Shown here piece by piece: positions 17,364 to 25,232 of a DNA stretch of 35,195 nt. Source of the DNA: CAZWHE01 sp964633825 (lineage in GTDB: Bacteria; Planctomycetota; B15-G4; CAYZWU01); contig CAZWHE010000023.1 of assembly GCA_964633825.1 (NCBI GenBank), positions 1 through 35,195 of the forward strand, read 5' to 3'. Each line of letters starts with the position of its first letter. The first letter of the stretch is position 1. Both the position numbers and the translations under genes were made by a program. The notes under the pieces were generated by a model. That model made no database searches and was not told the DNA's origin. It saw nothing but the letters and a program-made list of their open reading frames with translations.

Positions 17364-19556
17364 ATGAAAACCTTCCCCCTCGTATCGATCGCTCTTTTGG
17401 GCTTCTTCCTTCTGGCGCCTGGCCTCGCGGCGCAGGAACAGCATTACGACATCACCGTTTCCGAGGATTATTATACGATCCAGTTCGACGAAACGAGCGG
17501 CGTCCCTGTCGAAGACTTCATCTACCTCTGCAAGGCGATCACGGGATACCCCATTCACTACAACAAGAACGAAGTGGAGAACCAGTTCATTCACATCCTC
17601 GGAATCCAGAGGATCCAGAGGGACAGGAAGAGCTTCTTCGAGTACTTCCAGGCCGTCATGATCAGCTACGAGTTCATCTGCTCCTCCTACGGCCCGGAGG
17701 AGAAGCCTTACTTCATCACGATCCAGAAGATGGCCAAGGCGGGATCCAAGATGGGAATCGTCCAGGCCCAGGCGCCCGTCATCTCGCGCGACGAGCTCGA
17801 CCAGTACAAGGACAATCCCGGGATGCTGATCACGACAACCATCCCGCTCAAGTACATCGAAGCGCGCGAGATGCAGACATCGCTCAACCAGTTCTTCCAG
17901 GGGATGGGAAACCTCGAATCGATCAGGGCTTCGCAGAACGCGAACTCGCTGATCATCACCGGTTTTGCCACGAAGATCTGGGGGGTGTCGAAGCTGGTGA
18001 CTCTCATGGACGTCGAACCCTTCGAGATCGAGGTGGCCACGGAAAAGCGAGAGCTCCGATACGCCGTCGCCGACGAGCTGGAGCCCGTTCTCACGAACCT
18101 CGTGACGGCGACGCAGAACGTGAGACCCGGCGGGCAGCCGACGGCGCGCGTGTCGGGCGTTCTCCGCGAGCCGGAGACCAAGATCCTGGCCGAACCGAGG
18201 ACCAACTCCCTCCTCTACACCGGCTCCCAGAAGGTGGTCGATCAGATCTCGGATTGGATCGACATTCTTGACGTCGAGGTCGACCCGAGAGGCGACATCC
18301 ATGTCTACCGCCTCAAGAACACCCTGGCCGACGATATGACGACCGTCCTCCAAGCGATTATTGATGGCCAGGAACAGTCGAGCACGACCAGGAGACCGAC
18401 GGGGACGCAGCCCAGCGGCATTCAGCCGGGCAACCTCGAGGCCCCGGCCAGCGTGGTCTCCGACCCGGCTTCCAACTCGCTGATCATCACGGCTTCCAAA
18501 ACCCGGTATGCCCAACTCCAGGAGGTGATCAAGAAACTCGATATCCGGCGCAAACAGGTTCTTATAGAGTGCGCGGCCGTGGAACTGACCCAAACGCTTA
18601 AAGAAGCGCTCGGCGTCGAGCTCGCCGGCCTCGACCTCAAGGTGGACGCCGACGGAAACCTGATCACAGACAACTACGCGCGTCCCTTCGGATTCACGAG
18701 CTTCGGGCTCTCTGAAATCACGGGCGACCCGAAAACGGGTTATCAGAGAACTCCCAATTTCGGCACGGGCTTCACGGGCGGAATCTTCAACGGCCAGGAC
18801 TTTGCCATCCCCTTCATCCTCAACGCACTCAGCAGGACCGATGACGCCAATATCCTCTCCATGCCGTCGATCCTGACCAACGACAACGAGGAGGCTCTCG
18901 TCAAATCGATCGATGAAAGACCGTCGACAGCCACCACGATGAGCGGCGGGACCGCCACGCAGCAGGATTTCAGCGGTTATCAGGAAGCCGGCATCACGCT
19001 CAGCATCTCGCCCTCCATCTCGGCCGGAAACTATCTGAAGCTCCACATCAGGGTCGACGTCTCCCGCTTCACCGGCTCGGCGGGGCCGTCGGGCGTTCCG
19101 CCGAGGGCGACGCGCGAGATCGAAACGGACGTCACCATTCCCGACGGGCACACCATGATCGTTGGCGGCGTTCTCGAAGACTCCTCGACGGAAAGCGTGA
19201 CCAAGGTTCCTTTCCTGGGAGATCTCCCTTTCCTCGGATGGCTCTTCAGGAGCACGGACGAATTGACGACCAAAATCAACCTCTACGTCTTCATCACCCC
19301 TCATATCATCGGCGACGACTTCGCCAACCTGGACGATATCTCCTTCGAGAAGAAGAAGGAGGTCGAAGCCCTGACCGGCAAGGTGTTGCTCATCGATCCC
19401 GACTTCGAACACAGCAGCGCCGACGAGCGCATCATCGATGCCGGCATCAACGCGGTTTTCGAAATCCCGTCGTACGCCGAACCGGACACGGGGGAGGTGG
19501 ATCCCGAGTATGTGAAAACAGACGATGAAGAAACAGACACGCGGGGCGAACAGTAA
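17364..19556 (+). CDS. gspD: Type II secretion system secretin
   Basis: This is a 730-residue outer-membrane secretin. A signal peptide (MKTFPLVSIALLGFFLLAPGLAAQ) is followed by N0-N3 type ring domains. Examples are NANSLIITGFATKIWGVSKLV and the repeated pattern ASNSLIITASKTRYAQLQEVIKKLD after a Thr/Pro/Gly-rich linker near residue 345. The secretin barrel then has IPFILNALSRTDDANILSMP, the TREIETDVTIPDGHTMIVGG segment and VPFLGDLPFLGWLF (about 615-628). The C-terminal 80 residues are strongly acidic (EPDTGEVDPEYVKTDDEETD) and extend past the usual end. I chose the ATG at 17364 because of the signal peptide and SD. It forms the outer-membrane gate for folded periplasmic substrates and is the first gene of the operon; its stop overlaps the gspE start (TAATG). 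Confidence 0.95.
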   Translation: MKTFPLVSIALLGFFLLAPGLAAQEQHYDITVSEDYYTIQFDETSGVPVEDFIYLCKAITGYPIHYNKNEVENQFIHILGIQRIQRDRKSFFEYFQAVMISYEFICSSYGPEEKPYFITIQKMAKAGSKMGIVQAQAPVISRDELDQYKDNPGMLITTTIPLKYIEAREMQTSLNQFFQGMGNLESIRASQNANSLIITGFATKIWGVSKLVTLMDVEPFEIEVATEKRELRYAVADELEPVLTNLVTATQNVRPGGQPTARVSGVLREPETKILAEPRTNSLLYTGSQKVVDQISDWIDILDVEVDPRGDIHVYRLKNTLADDMTTVLQAIIDGQEQSSTTRRPTGTQPSGIQPGNLEAPASVVSDPASNSLIITASKTRYAQLQEVIKKLDIRRKQVLIECAAVELTQTLKEALGVELAGLDLKVDADGNLITDNYARPFGFTSFGLSEITGDPKTGYQRTPNFGTGFTGGIFNGQDFAIPFILNALSRTDDANILSMPSILTNDNEEALVKSIDERPSTATTMSGGTATQQDFSGYQEAGITLSISPSISAGNYLKLHIRVDVSRFTGSAGPSGVPPRATREIETDVTIPDGHTMIVGGVLEDSSTESVTKVPFLGDLPFLGWLFRSTDELTTKINLYVFITPHIIGDDFANLDDISFEKKKEVEALTGKVLLIDPDFEHSSADERIIDAGINAVFEIPSYAEPDTGEVDPEYVKTDDEETDTRGEQ

Positions 19557-21310
19557 TGAACGAGCAGGACATCCCGGACAACGACACACACGGAATGTTC
19601 GACGATCTTGTCGGCCTCCTGAAAAAGGAGGCCAACCTCTCGGACGAGAAGATCGAGGATTGCCTCAAGACGCGCGAGAAGACGGGAAACACGCTCGACA
19701 AGATCCTGCTCTCCAAGGGTTATCTCTCGGAAAGCGAAGTTCTCAAGGTGTTCAGCACCTACCTCGCCCTCGAATATCGCAGCGACCTGCGCAACGAGAA
19801 CGTTCCCAAGGAATATCTGGACAGCGTTCCCGTCCAATTCGCCAGGAACTACAATCTCGTCGCCTTGGGCTCCGGAAACGGCAGCATGCTCGTCGCCACG
19901 TGCGATCCCTTCGACATCCACCCCATGGACGAGCTGGCCGCCATGCTGAACAAGCAGGTCGAACCCGTGCTCTCGCCCCGGGCCGAGATCACGTCCCTCA
20001 TCAATAGGGCTTTCAAAAACCGCATGGACGCCGTCGACGAGGCCCTCGACAACCTGGATGACGAAGAGATCGTCAACCTCTCCGCCGAGATGCTCGAAGA
20101 AGGCGAAGACCTTCTCGACGTTGCCAACAAGGCCCCCATCATCAAGCTCGTCAACATGGTCCTCTTCCAGGCGCTCAAGATGAGGGCCTCCGATGTTCAC
20201 ATCCAGCCCTATCCGGACCGCGTCCAGGTCCGGTACAGGGTCGACGGCATTCTCTATGACATGGAGTCGGCGCCCAAGAAGATCCAGGACGCCATCATTT
20301 CCCGAATCAAGGTGATGGGCAAGATGGACATCGCCGAGCGCAGGCTCCCCCAGGACGGACGCGCCACACTCCGGATCGGCCAGGGGGATGTGGATGTCCG
20401 TATCTCGTCGATTCCGTCCTCCAACGGGGAGAGGATCGTGATGAGGCTCCTCGACAAGTCGGCCAGATCATACCGCCTCGAGGAGATCGGCCTGGACAAT
20501 GAAAATTACGATATACTGAAAAAATACATCAGCTACACGCACGGCATCATCTTCGTGACAGGCCCCACCGGGTCGGGAAAAACCACGACCCTCTATGCCG
20601 GTCTCTCCGAACTGAACGCGGCCGAGAAAAACATCCTCACCATCGAGGATCCGATCGAGTACAACCTGGACGGCATCAGCCAGGTCCAGGTCAACAACAA
20701 GAAGGGCCTCACCTTTGCGGCCGGGCTCCGCTCCTTCCTTCGCCAGGACCCCGACGTGATGATGGTCGGAGAGGTCCGTGACGCCGAGACGGCCGAGATC
20801 TCCATCCGCGCCGCCCTCACGGGTCACATGGTCCTCTCCACCCTGCACACCAATGACTCGGCCAGCGCCGTGACGCGCATGCTCGACATCGGCGTGGAAC
20901 CCTACCTCGTTTCGTCGTCGCTCCTTCTCGTGATCGCTCAGCGCCTCGTTCGCCTCATCTGCCCCAAGTGCAAAACCCAGATCGCGCCCGACAAGTCAAC
21001 GGTCAAGAAACTCAAGGAAGCCGGAATCAAGCCCGAAGACTTCCCCGACAGCAAGGTCTGGACGGGCACGGGCTGCGACTACTGTTTCAATTCGGGGTAT
21101 GTCGACAGAACGGCCATCTATGAAATGCTGCCCATCGACGACAGCGTCAAAGACCAGATCATGGACCGCGTCGGCGCCAGCTCGATCAAGAAGAGCGCCA
21201 CCGAACGAAAAGCCTTGAGAACCCTCAGGATGGACGGCCTCGCAAAAGTGATCAGAGGGGCCACCACGATCGACGAGGTCTTGAGGGTCACCCAGCTCGA
21301 TGTGATGTGA
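19556..21310 (+). CDS. gspE: Type II secretion system ATPase
   Basis: This is a 584-residue hexameric ATPase of the GspE/PilB class. The N-terminal MshEN-like domain (residues 10-150, with LLSKGYLSESEVLKVFSTYL) docks to the inner membrane platform. The catalytic part has Walker A GPTGSGKTTTLY (336-347), an Asp-box region (TIEDPIEYNLDGISQVQVN), Walker B GEVRDAETAEI (from 405) and the His-box GHMVLSTLHTNDS. A four-cysteine zinc motif is intact: Cys469/Cys472 and Cys507/Cys510, the CM domain typical of GspE. It starts at the last base of the gspD stop codon. It powers pseudopilus assembly in the cytoplasm. PilB is an alternative label, but the secretin and pseudopilin neighbours favour GspE. Confidence 0.95.
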   Translation: MNEQDIPDNDTHGMFDDLVGLLKKEANLSDEKIEDCLKTREKTGNTLDKILLSKGYLSESEVLKVFSTYLALEYRSDLRNENVPKEYLDSVPVQFARNYNLVALGSGNGSMLVATCDPFDIHPMDELAAMLNKQVEPVLSPRAEITSLINRAFKNRMDAVDEALDNLDDEEIVNLSAEMLEEGEDLLDVANKAPIIKLVNMVLFQALKMRASDVHIQPYPDRVQVRYRVDGILYDMESAPKKIQDAIISRIKVMGKMDIAERRLPQDGRATLRIGQGDVDVRISSIPSSNGERIVMRLLDKSARSYRLEEIGLDNENYDILKKYISYTHGIIFVTGPTGSGKTTTLYAGLSELNAAEKNILTIEDPIEYNLDGISQVQVNNKKGLTFAAGLRSFLRQDPDVMMVGEVRDAETAEISIRAALTGHMVLSTLHTNDSASAVTRMLDIGVEPYLVSSSLLLVIAQRLVRLICPKCKTQIAPDKSTVKKLKEAGIKPEDFPDSKVWTGTGCDYCFNSGYVDRTAIYEMLPIDDSVKDQIMDRVGASSIKKSATERKALRTLRMDGLAKVIRGATTIDEVLRVTQLDVM

Positions 21311-21329
21311 ATCAACCCCGGGAAACATC

Positions 21330-22547
21330 ATGCCTGTTTACGAATACAAGGCGTTCACGACAAAGGGAGAGACACGCTCGGGCGTCATCGACGCCGACAC
21401 CCCGCGCGAAGCCCGCCTCAAGCTGAAACGCGAAGAGCTCCATGTGGTGGGCCTGAAAGAGATCGAAGACATCGCCAAGGGCTCGAAAGAGGGCCTGAGG
21501 CGTTTTCTCATGAGAAAGAGACGGATCGGCGAACTGGCCATGATCACGCGCCAGATGGCGACTCTTCTCCAGGCCGGCATCCCCATGGCCGAAGCCCTGC
21601 GCGCTCTGATCGAACAGATCGAACACAAAAAACTGGAGAGCGTCTTCCGCGATGTCCGAGAGAAGGTCACACAGGGGCTCTCCTTCGCGGACGCCCTGGC
21701 CCATCATCCCGCCTACTTCGACGACCTTTTTGTGAACATGGCCCGGGCCGGCGAGGCGGCCGGCAACCTGGAAGTCGTGCTCATGCGGCTCGCCGAGTAC
21801 ATGCTGAAGCAGAACCGCATCAAGAACAAGATCCAGGCCGCCCTCATGTACCCCATCGTCATGGTCGCCGTTGGCGTCATCGTCGTGGCCGTTCTCATGA
21901 CGGTCGTGGTCCCCAAACTGGTGGGTCTCATCAGGGAAAAGAAGGCCATCCTCCCCACACCGACGAAGATCCTGATCGGAACGAGCGACTTCCTCGTCTC
22001 CTACTGGTACCTTCTCATCCTGGGAGCGCTTGCTCTCTATCTGATCATCGCCGCCATCAGGAGGACGGAGCAGGGGAAGTATTCGACCGATCACTTCCTT
22101 CTCAAGCTCCCCGTCTTCGGCAACCTTTTCAACAAGCAGGCCATCAGCCGCTTCGCCGTCACGTTTTCGACTCTTCTCAAAAGCGGCGTGCCCGTTCTGG
22201 AGGGGCTTCTCATCGTCAAGAAGATCGTGGGCAACGCCGTGGTCGAGAAAGTGCTCGACACGCTCCATGTGCGCATCATGGAAGGAACCGACATCGCCTC
22301 ACCGCTCAAGAAGAGCGGCGTCTTCCCGCCCGCCGTGGGGTACATGATCGCCGTGGGCGAACAGTCAGGCGAACTGGAAGACGTTCTGGAAACGATCGCG
22401 AGAAGCTACGACGAGGAGATCGACATCGCCACGCAGAAGATGACGGCGCTCCTCGAGCCCGTTCTGATCCTGGTCATGGCTTCCATCGTGGCTTTCATCG
22501 TCCTCTCCATTATCCTGCCCATGCTCGAACTCAGCCAGGTGAGCTGA
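21330..22547 (+). CDS. gspF: Type II secretion inner-membrane platform protein
   Basis: This is a 405-residue polytopic protein with two T2SSF domains (about 70-190 and 270-395), each with the internal motif seen in GspF/PilC: RQMATLLQAGIPMAEALRALIEQ and VTFSTLLKSGVPVLEGLLIVKK. Matching downstream elements are GEAAGNLEVVL and GEQSGELEDVLETIA. Three membrane helices are clear: YPIVMVAVGVIVVAVLMTVV (about 170-190), YLLILGALALYLIIA (about 229-244) and VLILVMASIVAFIVLSIIL near the end. It opens with MPVYEYKAFTTKGE, a universal GspF start. It couples the ATPase to the pseudopilus base. GspL and GspM, its normal partners, are not in the window. Confidence 0.95.
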   Translation: MPVYEYKAFTTKGETRSGVIDADTPREARLKLKREELHVVGLKEIEDIAKGSKEGLRRFLMRKRRIGELAMITRQMATLLQAGIPMAEALRALIEQIEHKKLESVFRDVREKVTQGLSFADALAHHPAYFDDLFVNMARAGEAAGNLEVVLMRLAEYMLKQNRIKNKIQAALMYPIVMVAVGVIVVAVLMTVVVPKLVGLIREKKAILPTPTKILIGTSDFLVSYWYLLILGALALYLIIAAIRRTEQGKYSTDHFLLKLPVFGNLFNKQAISRFAVTFSTLLKSGVPVLEGLLIVKKIVGNAVVEKVLDTLHVRIMEGTDIASPLKKSGVFPPAVGYMIAVGEQSGELEDVLETIARSYDEEIDIATQKMTALLEPVLILVMASIVAFIVLSIILPMLELSQVS

Positions 22548-22667
22548 TCACGCGCCGCACGGCGGTCCCTGTTGGAATAAATGAATCATGGAATAATGAA
22601 TATACAGGAATATGATATAATGGAATGGAGTCCAAAGTTCAGGATGTTTCATCACGAGGAGGTCAAA

Positions 22668-23108
22668 GTGGCTATGAAACGTAATTCAAAGACCAGCCGC
22701 GGGTTTACGCTGATCGAACTCATGGTGGTTGTCGCCATCCTGGGCGTTCTGGGGATGATCGTGGCCAAGAGCGTCTTCCCGGCTTTTACAAAAACCCAGC
22801 AGACCGTGGCCCGGACCAACATCGAGACCCTGAAGCAGGCGATTCAGATGTACAGATTGAACAACTACAGGATCCCCGACAACCTCGAGATACTGCTCGA
22901 GCCCGATGAGAAAAACGCGGGCGAATCTTATCTCGAAAACGCGGACGCCCTCCTCGACCCCTGGGGAAATCCCTTCTTTTACACCGTGGAATCCGGATCC
23001 CGCTTCGAAATCAAATCGCTGGGCAGAGATTACATGGAAGGGGGAACGGGAGAAGATGGCGATATCTCTTCAAAGGACACGAGATCGGGAAAAGAATTCG
23101 ACATGTAA
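22668..23108 (+). CDS. gspG: Major pseudopilin
   Basis: This is a 146-residue prepilin. A short basic leader ends in Gly, followed by FTLIELMVVVAILGVLGMIV, so cleavage and N-methylation are at Phe. The C-terminal domain has the major pseudopilin pattern ARTNIETLKQAIQMYRLNNYRIP, LLDPWGNPFFYTVESG (the PWG.P.Y box) and FEIKSLGRD with a calcium-site-like acidic end (GGTGEDGDI). I chose the GTG at 22668, which has AGGAGG 5 bases upstream; an ATG two codons later has a spacing of 11. It polymerises into the pseudopilus. A 120-bp gap follows gspF, longer than other gaps in the operon, so a separate promoter there cannot be excluded. Confidence 0.92.
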   Translation: MAMKRNSKTSRGFTLIELMVVVAILGVLGMIVAKSVFPAFTKTQQTVARTNIETLKQAIQMYRLNNYRIPDNLEILLEPDEKNAGESYLENADALLDPWGNPFFYTVESGSRFEIKSLGRDYMEGGTGEDGDISSKDTRSGKEFDM

Positions 23109-23130
23109 TCGTCCCGCTCCGGAGGCTTCA

Positions 23131-23730
23131 GTGGATCTCGCCCTTCAAAGTGTCACCGCGGCAGCTGGCCGCCGTAAGGCGGCTCTTCGCCGAAAGGCGG
23201 CGTTTACCCTGATCGAACTGATGGTCGCCATCGCCATCATCGGTCTCGGAATGACGATCGTCTTCCTCAAGGTGGACACACTTCTTCCCGGAAGCCGGCT
23301 CCAGGCTTCCTGTAAAGAGATCGTGACACAGATCGAAAACCTGAGAAGCCGCGCGATCTTCAGGGGGATTCCCGTTACCTTCGAATACGACATCGATGCA
23401 AACGGTTACAGCGCTTATTTCTCTGTTGTCTTCGACGACGAGGGCGAGGTTTCGGGAGCCGGCATAACGGAGATCATCGAGTTCGACGGCCTTGCCGAAA
23501 CAGTGGAAATCACCGATCTCGCCATGGGCTACGTCGACGAGGAAGAAAACATTTCGACAAAGCAGGCCATTCATATCCGGCCCGACGGAACGATCACGGG
23601 ACACATTGTCCATCTCAAGAATATTGATTCCGGCGAAGAAATGTCCGTCCGTTTCTCGAGCCTCACCGGGTTTGCCGAGGTCCTCGAAGGCCGGATCGAC
23701 TATGAGGAAATAAACGATGATTCTTTTTGA
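23131..23730 (+). CDS. gspH: Minor pseudopilin GspH-like
   Basis: This is a 199-residue type IV pilin-like protein. The hydrophobic stem FTLIELMVAIAIIGLGMTIVF begins at residue 25, preceded by a long basic leader VDLALQSVTAAAGRRKAALRRKAA. The leader contains a hexapeptide twice (RRKAAL, RRKAAF), encoded by an 18-bp tandem duplication, and residue -1 is Ala where prepilins normally have Gly. The body has strands such as SRAIFRGIPVTFEYDIDANGY and KQAIHIRPDGTITGHIV, typical of GspH/FimT. I chose the GTG at 23131 because GGAGG lies 5 bases upstream; a longer frame to 22906 overlaps gspG. Its end overlaps gspI by 14 bases. The order G-H-I-J supports the identity. Confidence 0.85.
   Translation: MDLALQSVTAAAGRRKAALRRKAAFTLIELMVAIAIIGLGMTIVFLKVDTLLPGSRLQASCKEIVTQIENLRSRAIFRGIPVTFEYDIDANGYSAYFSVVFDDEGEVSGAGITEIIEFDGLAETVEITDLAMGYVDEEENISTKQAIHIRPDGTITGHIVHLKNIDSGEEMSVRFSSLTGFAEVLEGRIDYEEINDDSF
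23168..23205. repeat. 18-bp tandem duplication forming two GNRA-type hairpins
   Basis: Units 23170-23187 and 23188-23205 match at 15 of 18 bases. In the transcript each could fold: GCCGCC-GTAA-GGCGGC (23168-23183) with a 6-bp stem, and CGCC-GAAA-GGCG (23188-23199) with a 4-bp stem. Both loops fit the GNRA tetraloop pattern. They lie 37 bases after the gspH start codon and encode the repeated leader peptide. Confidence 0.7.
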
Positions 23731-24247
23731 CCGTATGGGAAACCGGAGGGCTTTCACGCTTCTCGAGGTCATGGTCTCGGTGGCCGTGCTCGCCCTGGCC
23801 GTTGTTCCCATGCTGTTGACGCGCGAGTACTGTTACGATTCGGCGACGGAAACAAAAATCTTGTGCCTCCAGCAGGAGCTCGCTAAAAGACAGCTCTCCT
23901 ATATCGCCCTGAACGTGATTCGGGGCGAAGGCGCCGGGGATTTCGAGGATTACCCCGACTTCACTTATGAATACGAAGTCACGATATATGATTTCCAGGC
24001 GGGCCTCGAAGAGGACGAAGAAAACGACGACGGCGCGTTCAACACCACCGCCCCCGGCGATGCCGTCTATGTGGACAACGACCTCGACAACGTGGGATCG
24101 CACATGGCGCGCCACATCATCCTGAGGGTCTATGCGCCCGACCAGGATGACGGCCAAGAGGCCGAATACGTGATCGACACCTACGTTCCGCTCCTGCTGA
24201 CACGGGAGCAATACAACAAGATGCAGGACGACAAAAACAATGAATGA
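23717..24247 (+). CDS. gspI: Minor pseudopilin GspI-like
   Basis: This is a 176-residue pilin-like protein. FTLLEVMVSVAVLALAVVPML is the GspI-type stem (LLEVMVS.AVLALA). The residue before the cleavage-site Phe is Ala (NRRAFTLLEV), again not Gly. Two cysteines (REYCYDSATETKILCL) lie just after the stem. The C-terminal part is unusually acidic (GLEEDEENDDGAFN, DQDDGQEAEY). The start overlaps the end of gspH by 14 bases and the end overlaps gspJ by 8 bases, so all three are coupled. With GspJ and GspK it normally forms the pseudopilus tip. Confidence 0.85.
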   Translation: MILFDRMGNRRAFTLLEVMVSVAVLALAVVPMLLTREYCYDSATETKILCLQQELAKRQLSYIALNVIRGEGAGDFEDYPDFTYEYEVTIYDFQAGLEEDEENDDGAFNTTAPGDAVYVDNDLDNVGSHMARHIILRVYAPDQDDGQEAEYVIDTYVPLLLTREQYNKMQDDKNNE

Positions 24248-25232
24248 CCGCTCCCGGCGCCGGAACCACGAGAACGGCTTTACCCTGATCGAGGTTCTCA
24301 TTACGCTCATGATGATCGGCGTCATCATGACGGCGACCTACGCCGTTCTCTTCACGACAATCGTCGCCCGGGACAGGCTCGAGAAGGAGAACCTCGAAGG
24401 CAAGATCGGGCCGGCCATTCTCGACCTTATCGAAAAAGACGTGGGCGGCACCTGGTGCTGGAACATTCACTCCAACGACGTCTTCAAGGGCGAGGCGGTC
24501 ACCGTCAGCGGAGAAAACGCCGACGCATTTCACTTCACATGCACCACGAACTCGTCCTATACCATGCCGAACGACAACATGCGGGTCGCTTCCGATCTCA
24601 CCGAGGTCTCCTATCGGCTCAGGCAGAACCCCAGGAACCGCGATTATCTGGAGCTGAGGCGGCGCCAGGACTTTCACCTGGACGACAGGATCGCCGAGGG
24701 CGGCATCTACGAGCTGATCTATTCCAGAGTCAGATCTTTCCAGGTTATTTACTACGCCGACCTCCACGAAGATGCAGAGAAGCTCGACGAGTGGGACGCC
24801 TCAAAAAGAGGGCGTCTCCCGGCCGCCATGGAGATTTTCCTCAGCATCGAGATCGACCCGACTCTGGCCGGTTATTCCCTCGACGAGATGGAAAGATCGC
24901 GCCTCGACTACCACAGGGTCATTTTCTTCCCCAAAAACTCTGAACTGACCATGGGCGTCCGCCCCGTGATCCCCACCTTCGAAAAGCTCGAAGACGACAC
25001 CGCCCAAGGCGGGGGAGGAGGCAGTGTGGGTGACGGTGGAGGCGGCGGAGGAGGAGGGGACGATGGTTTTGGCGGAGAAGGGGGCGGGCCGGAAGGAGGA
25101 GACAGGGGCGGCGGTCAGGATCCGGGTGCGGGCGAACCCCCTCCCTTTGACCCGCCTCCCGATTTTCCCGAAGGCGAAGAGCCCGAGGACATGGATCTCA
25201 CGACTCTCCTGAGGCTTCTGAACGGGAATTAA
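24240..25232 (+). CDS. gspJ: Minor pseudopilin GspJ-like with glycine/acidic tail
   Basis: This is a 330-residue protein. The leader MNDRSRRRNHENG with Gly at -1 precedes FTLIEVLITLMMIGVIMTATYAVLF, a long stem typical of GspJ. Residues 50-250 form the globular domain (VSYRLRQNPRNRDYLELRRR, GGIYELIYSRVRSFQVIYY). From about residue 258 a low-complexity tail follows: runs of Gly, then Asp/Glu/Pro-rich sequence, ending DLTTLLRLLNGN. GspJ is usually near 200 residues, so the tail is an addition of about 75. The last 35 bases overlap the end of the oppositely oriented serS gene. No gspK, L or M follows. Confidence 0.85.
   Translation: MNDRSRRRNHENGFTLIEVLITLMMIGVIMTATYAVLFTTIVARDRLEKENLEGKIGPAILDLIEKDVGGTWCWNIHSNDVFKGEAVTVSGENADAFHFTCTTNSSYTMPNDNMRVASDLTEVSYRLRQNPRNRDYLELRRRQDFHLDDRIAEGGIYELIYSRVRSFQVIYYADLHEDAEKLDEWDASKRGRLPAAMEIFLSIEIDPTLAGYSLDEMERSRLDYHRVIFFPKNSELTMGVRPVIPTFEKLEDDTAQGGGGGSVGDGGGGGGGGDDGFGGEGGGPEGGDRGGGQDPGAGEPPPFDPPPDFPEGEEPEDMDLTTLLRLLNGN

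Noticed and set aside
22906..23130. Longer gspH start at 22906
   Set aside because: It would overlap most of gspG in another frame; a GTG at 23131 has a good GGAGG site and gives a normal leader.
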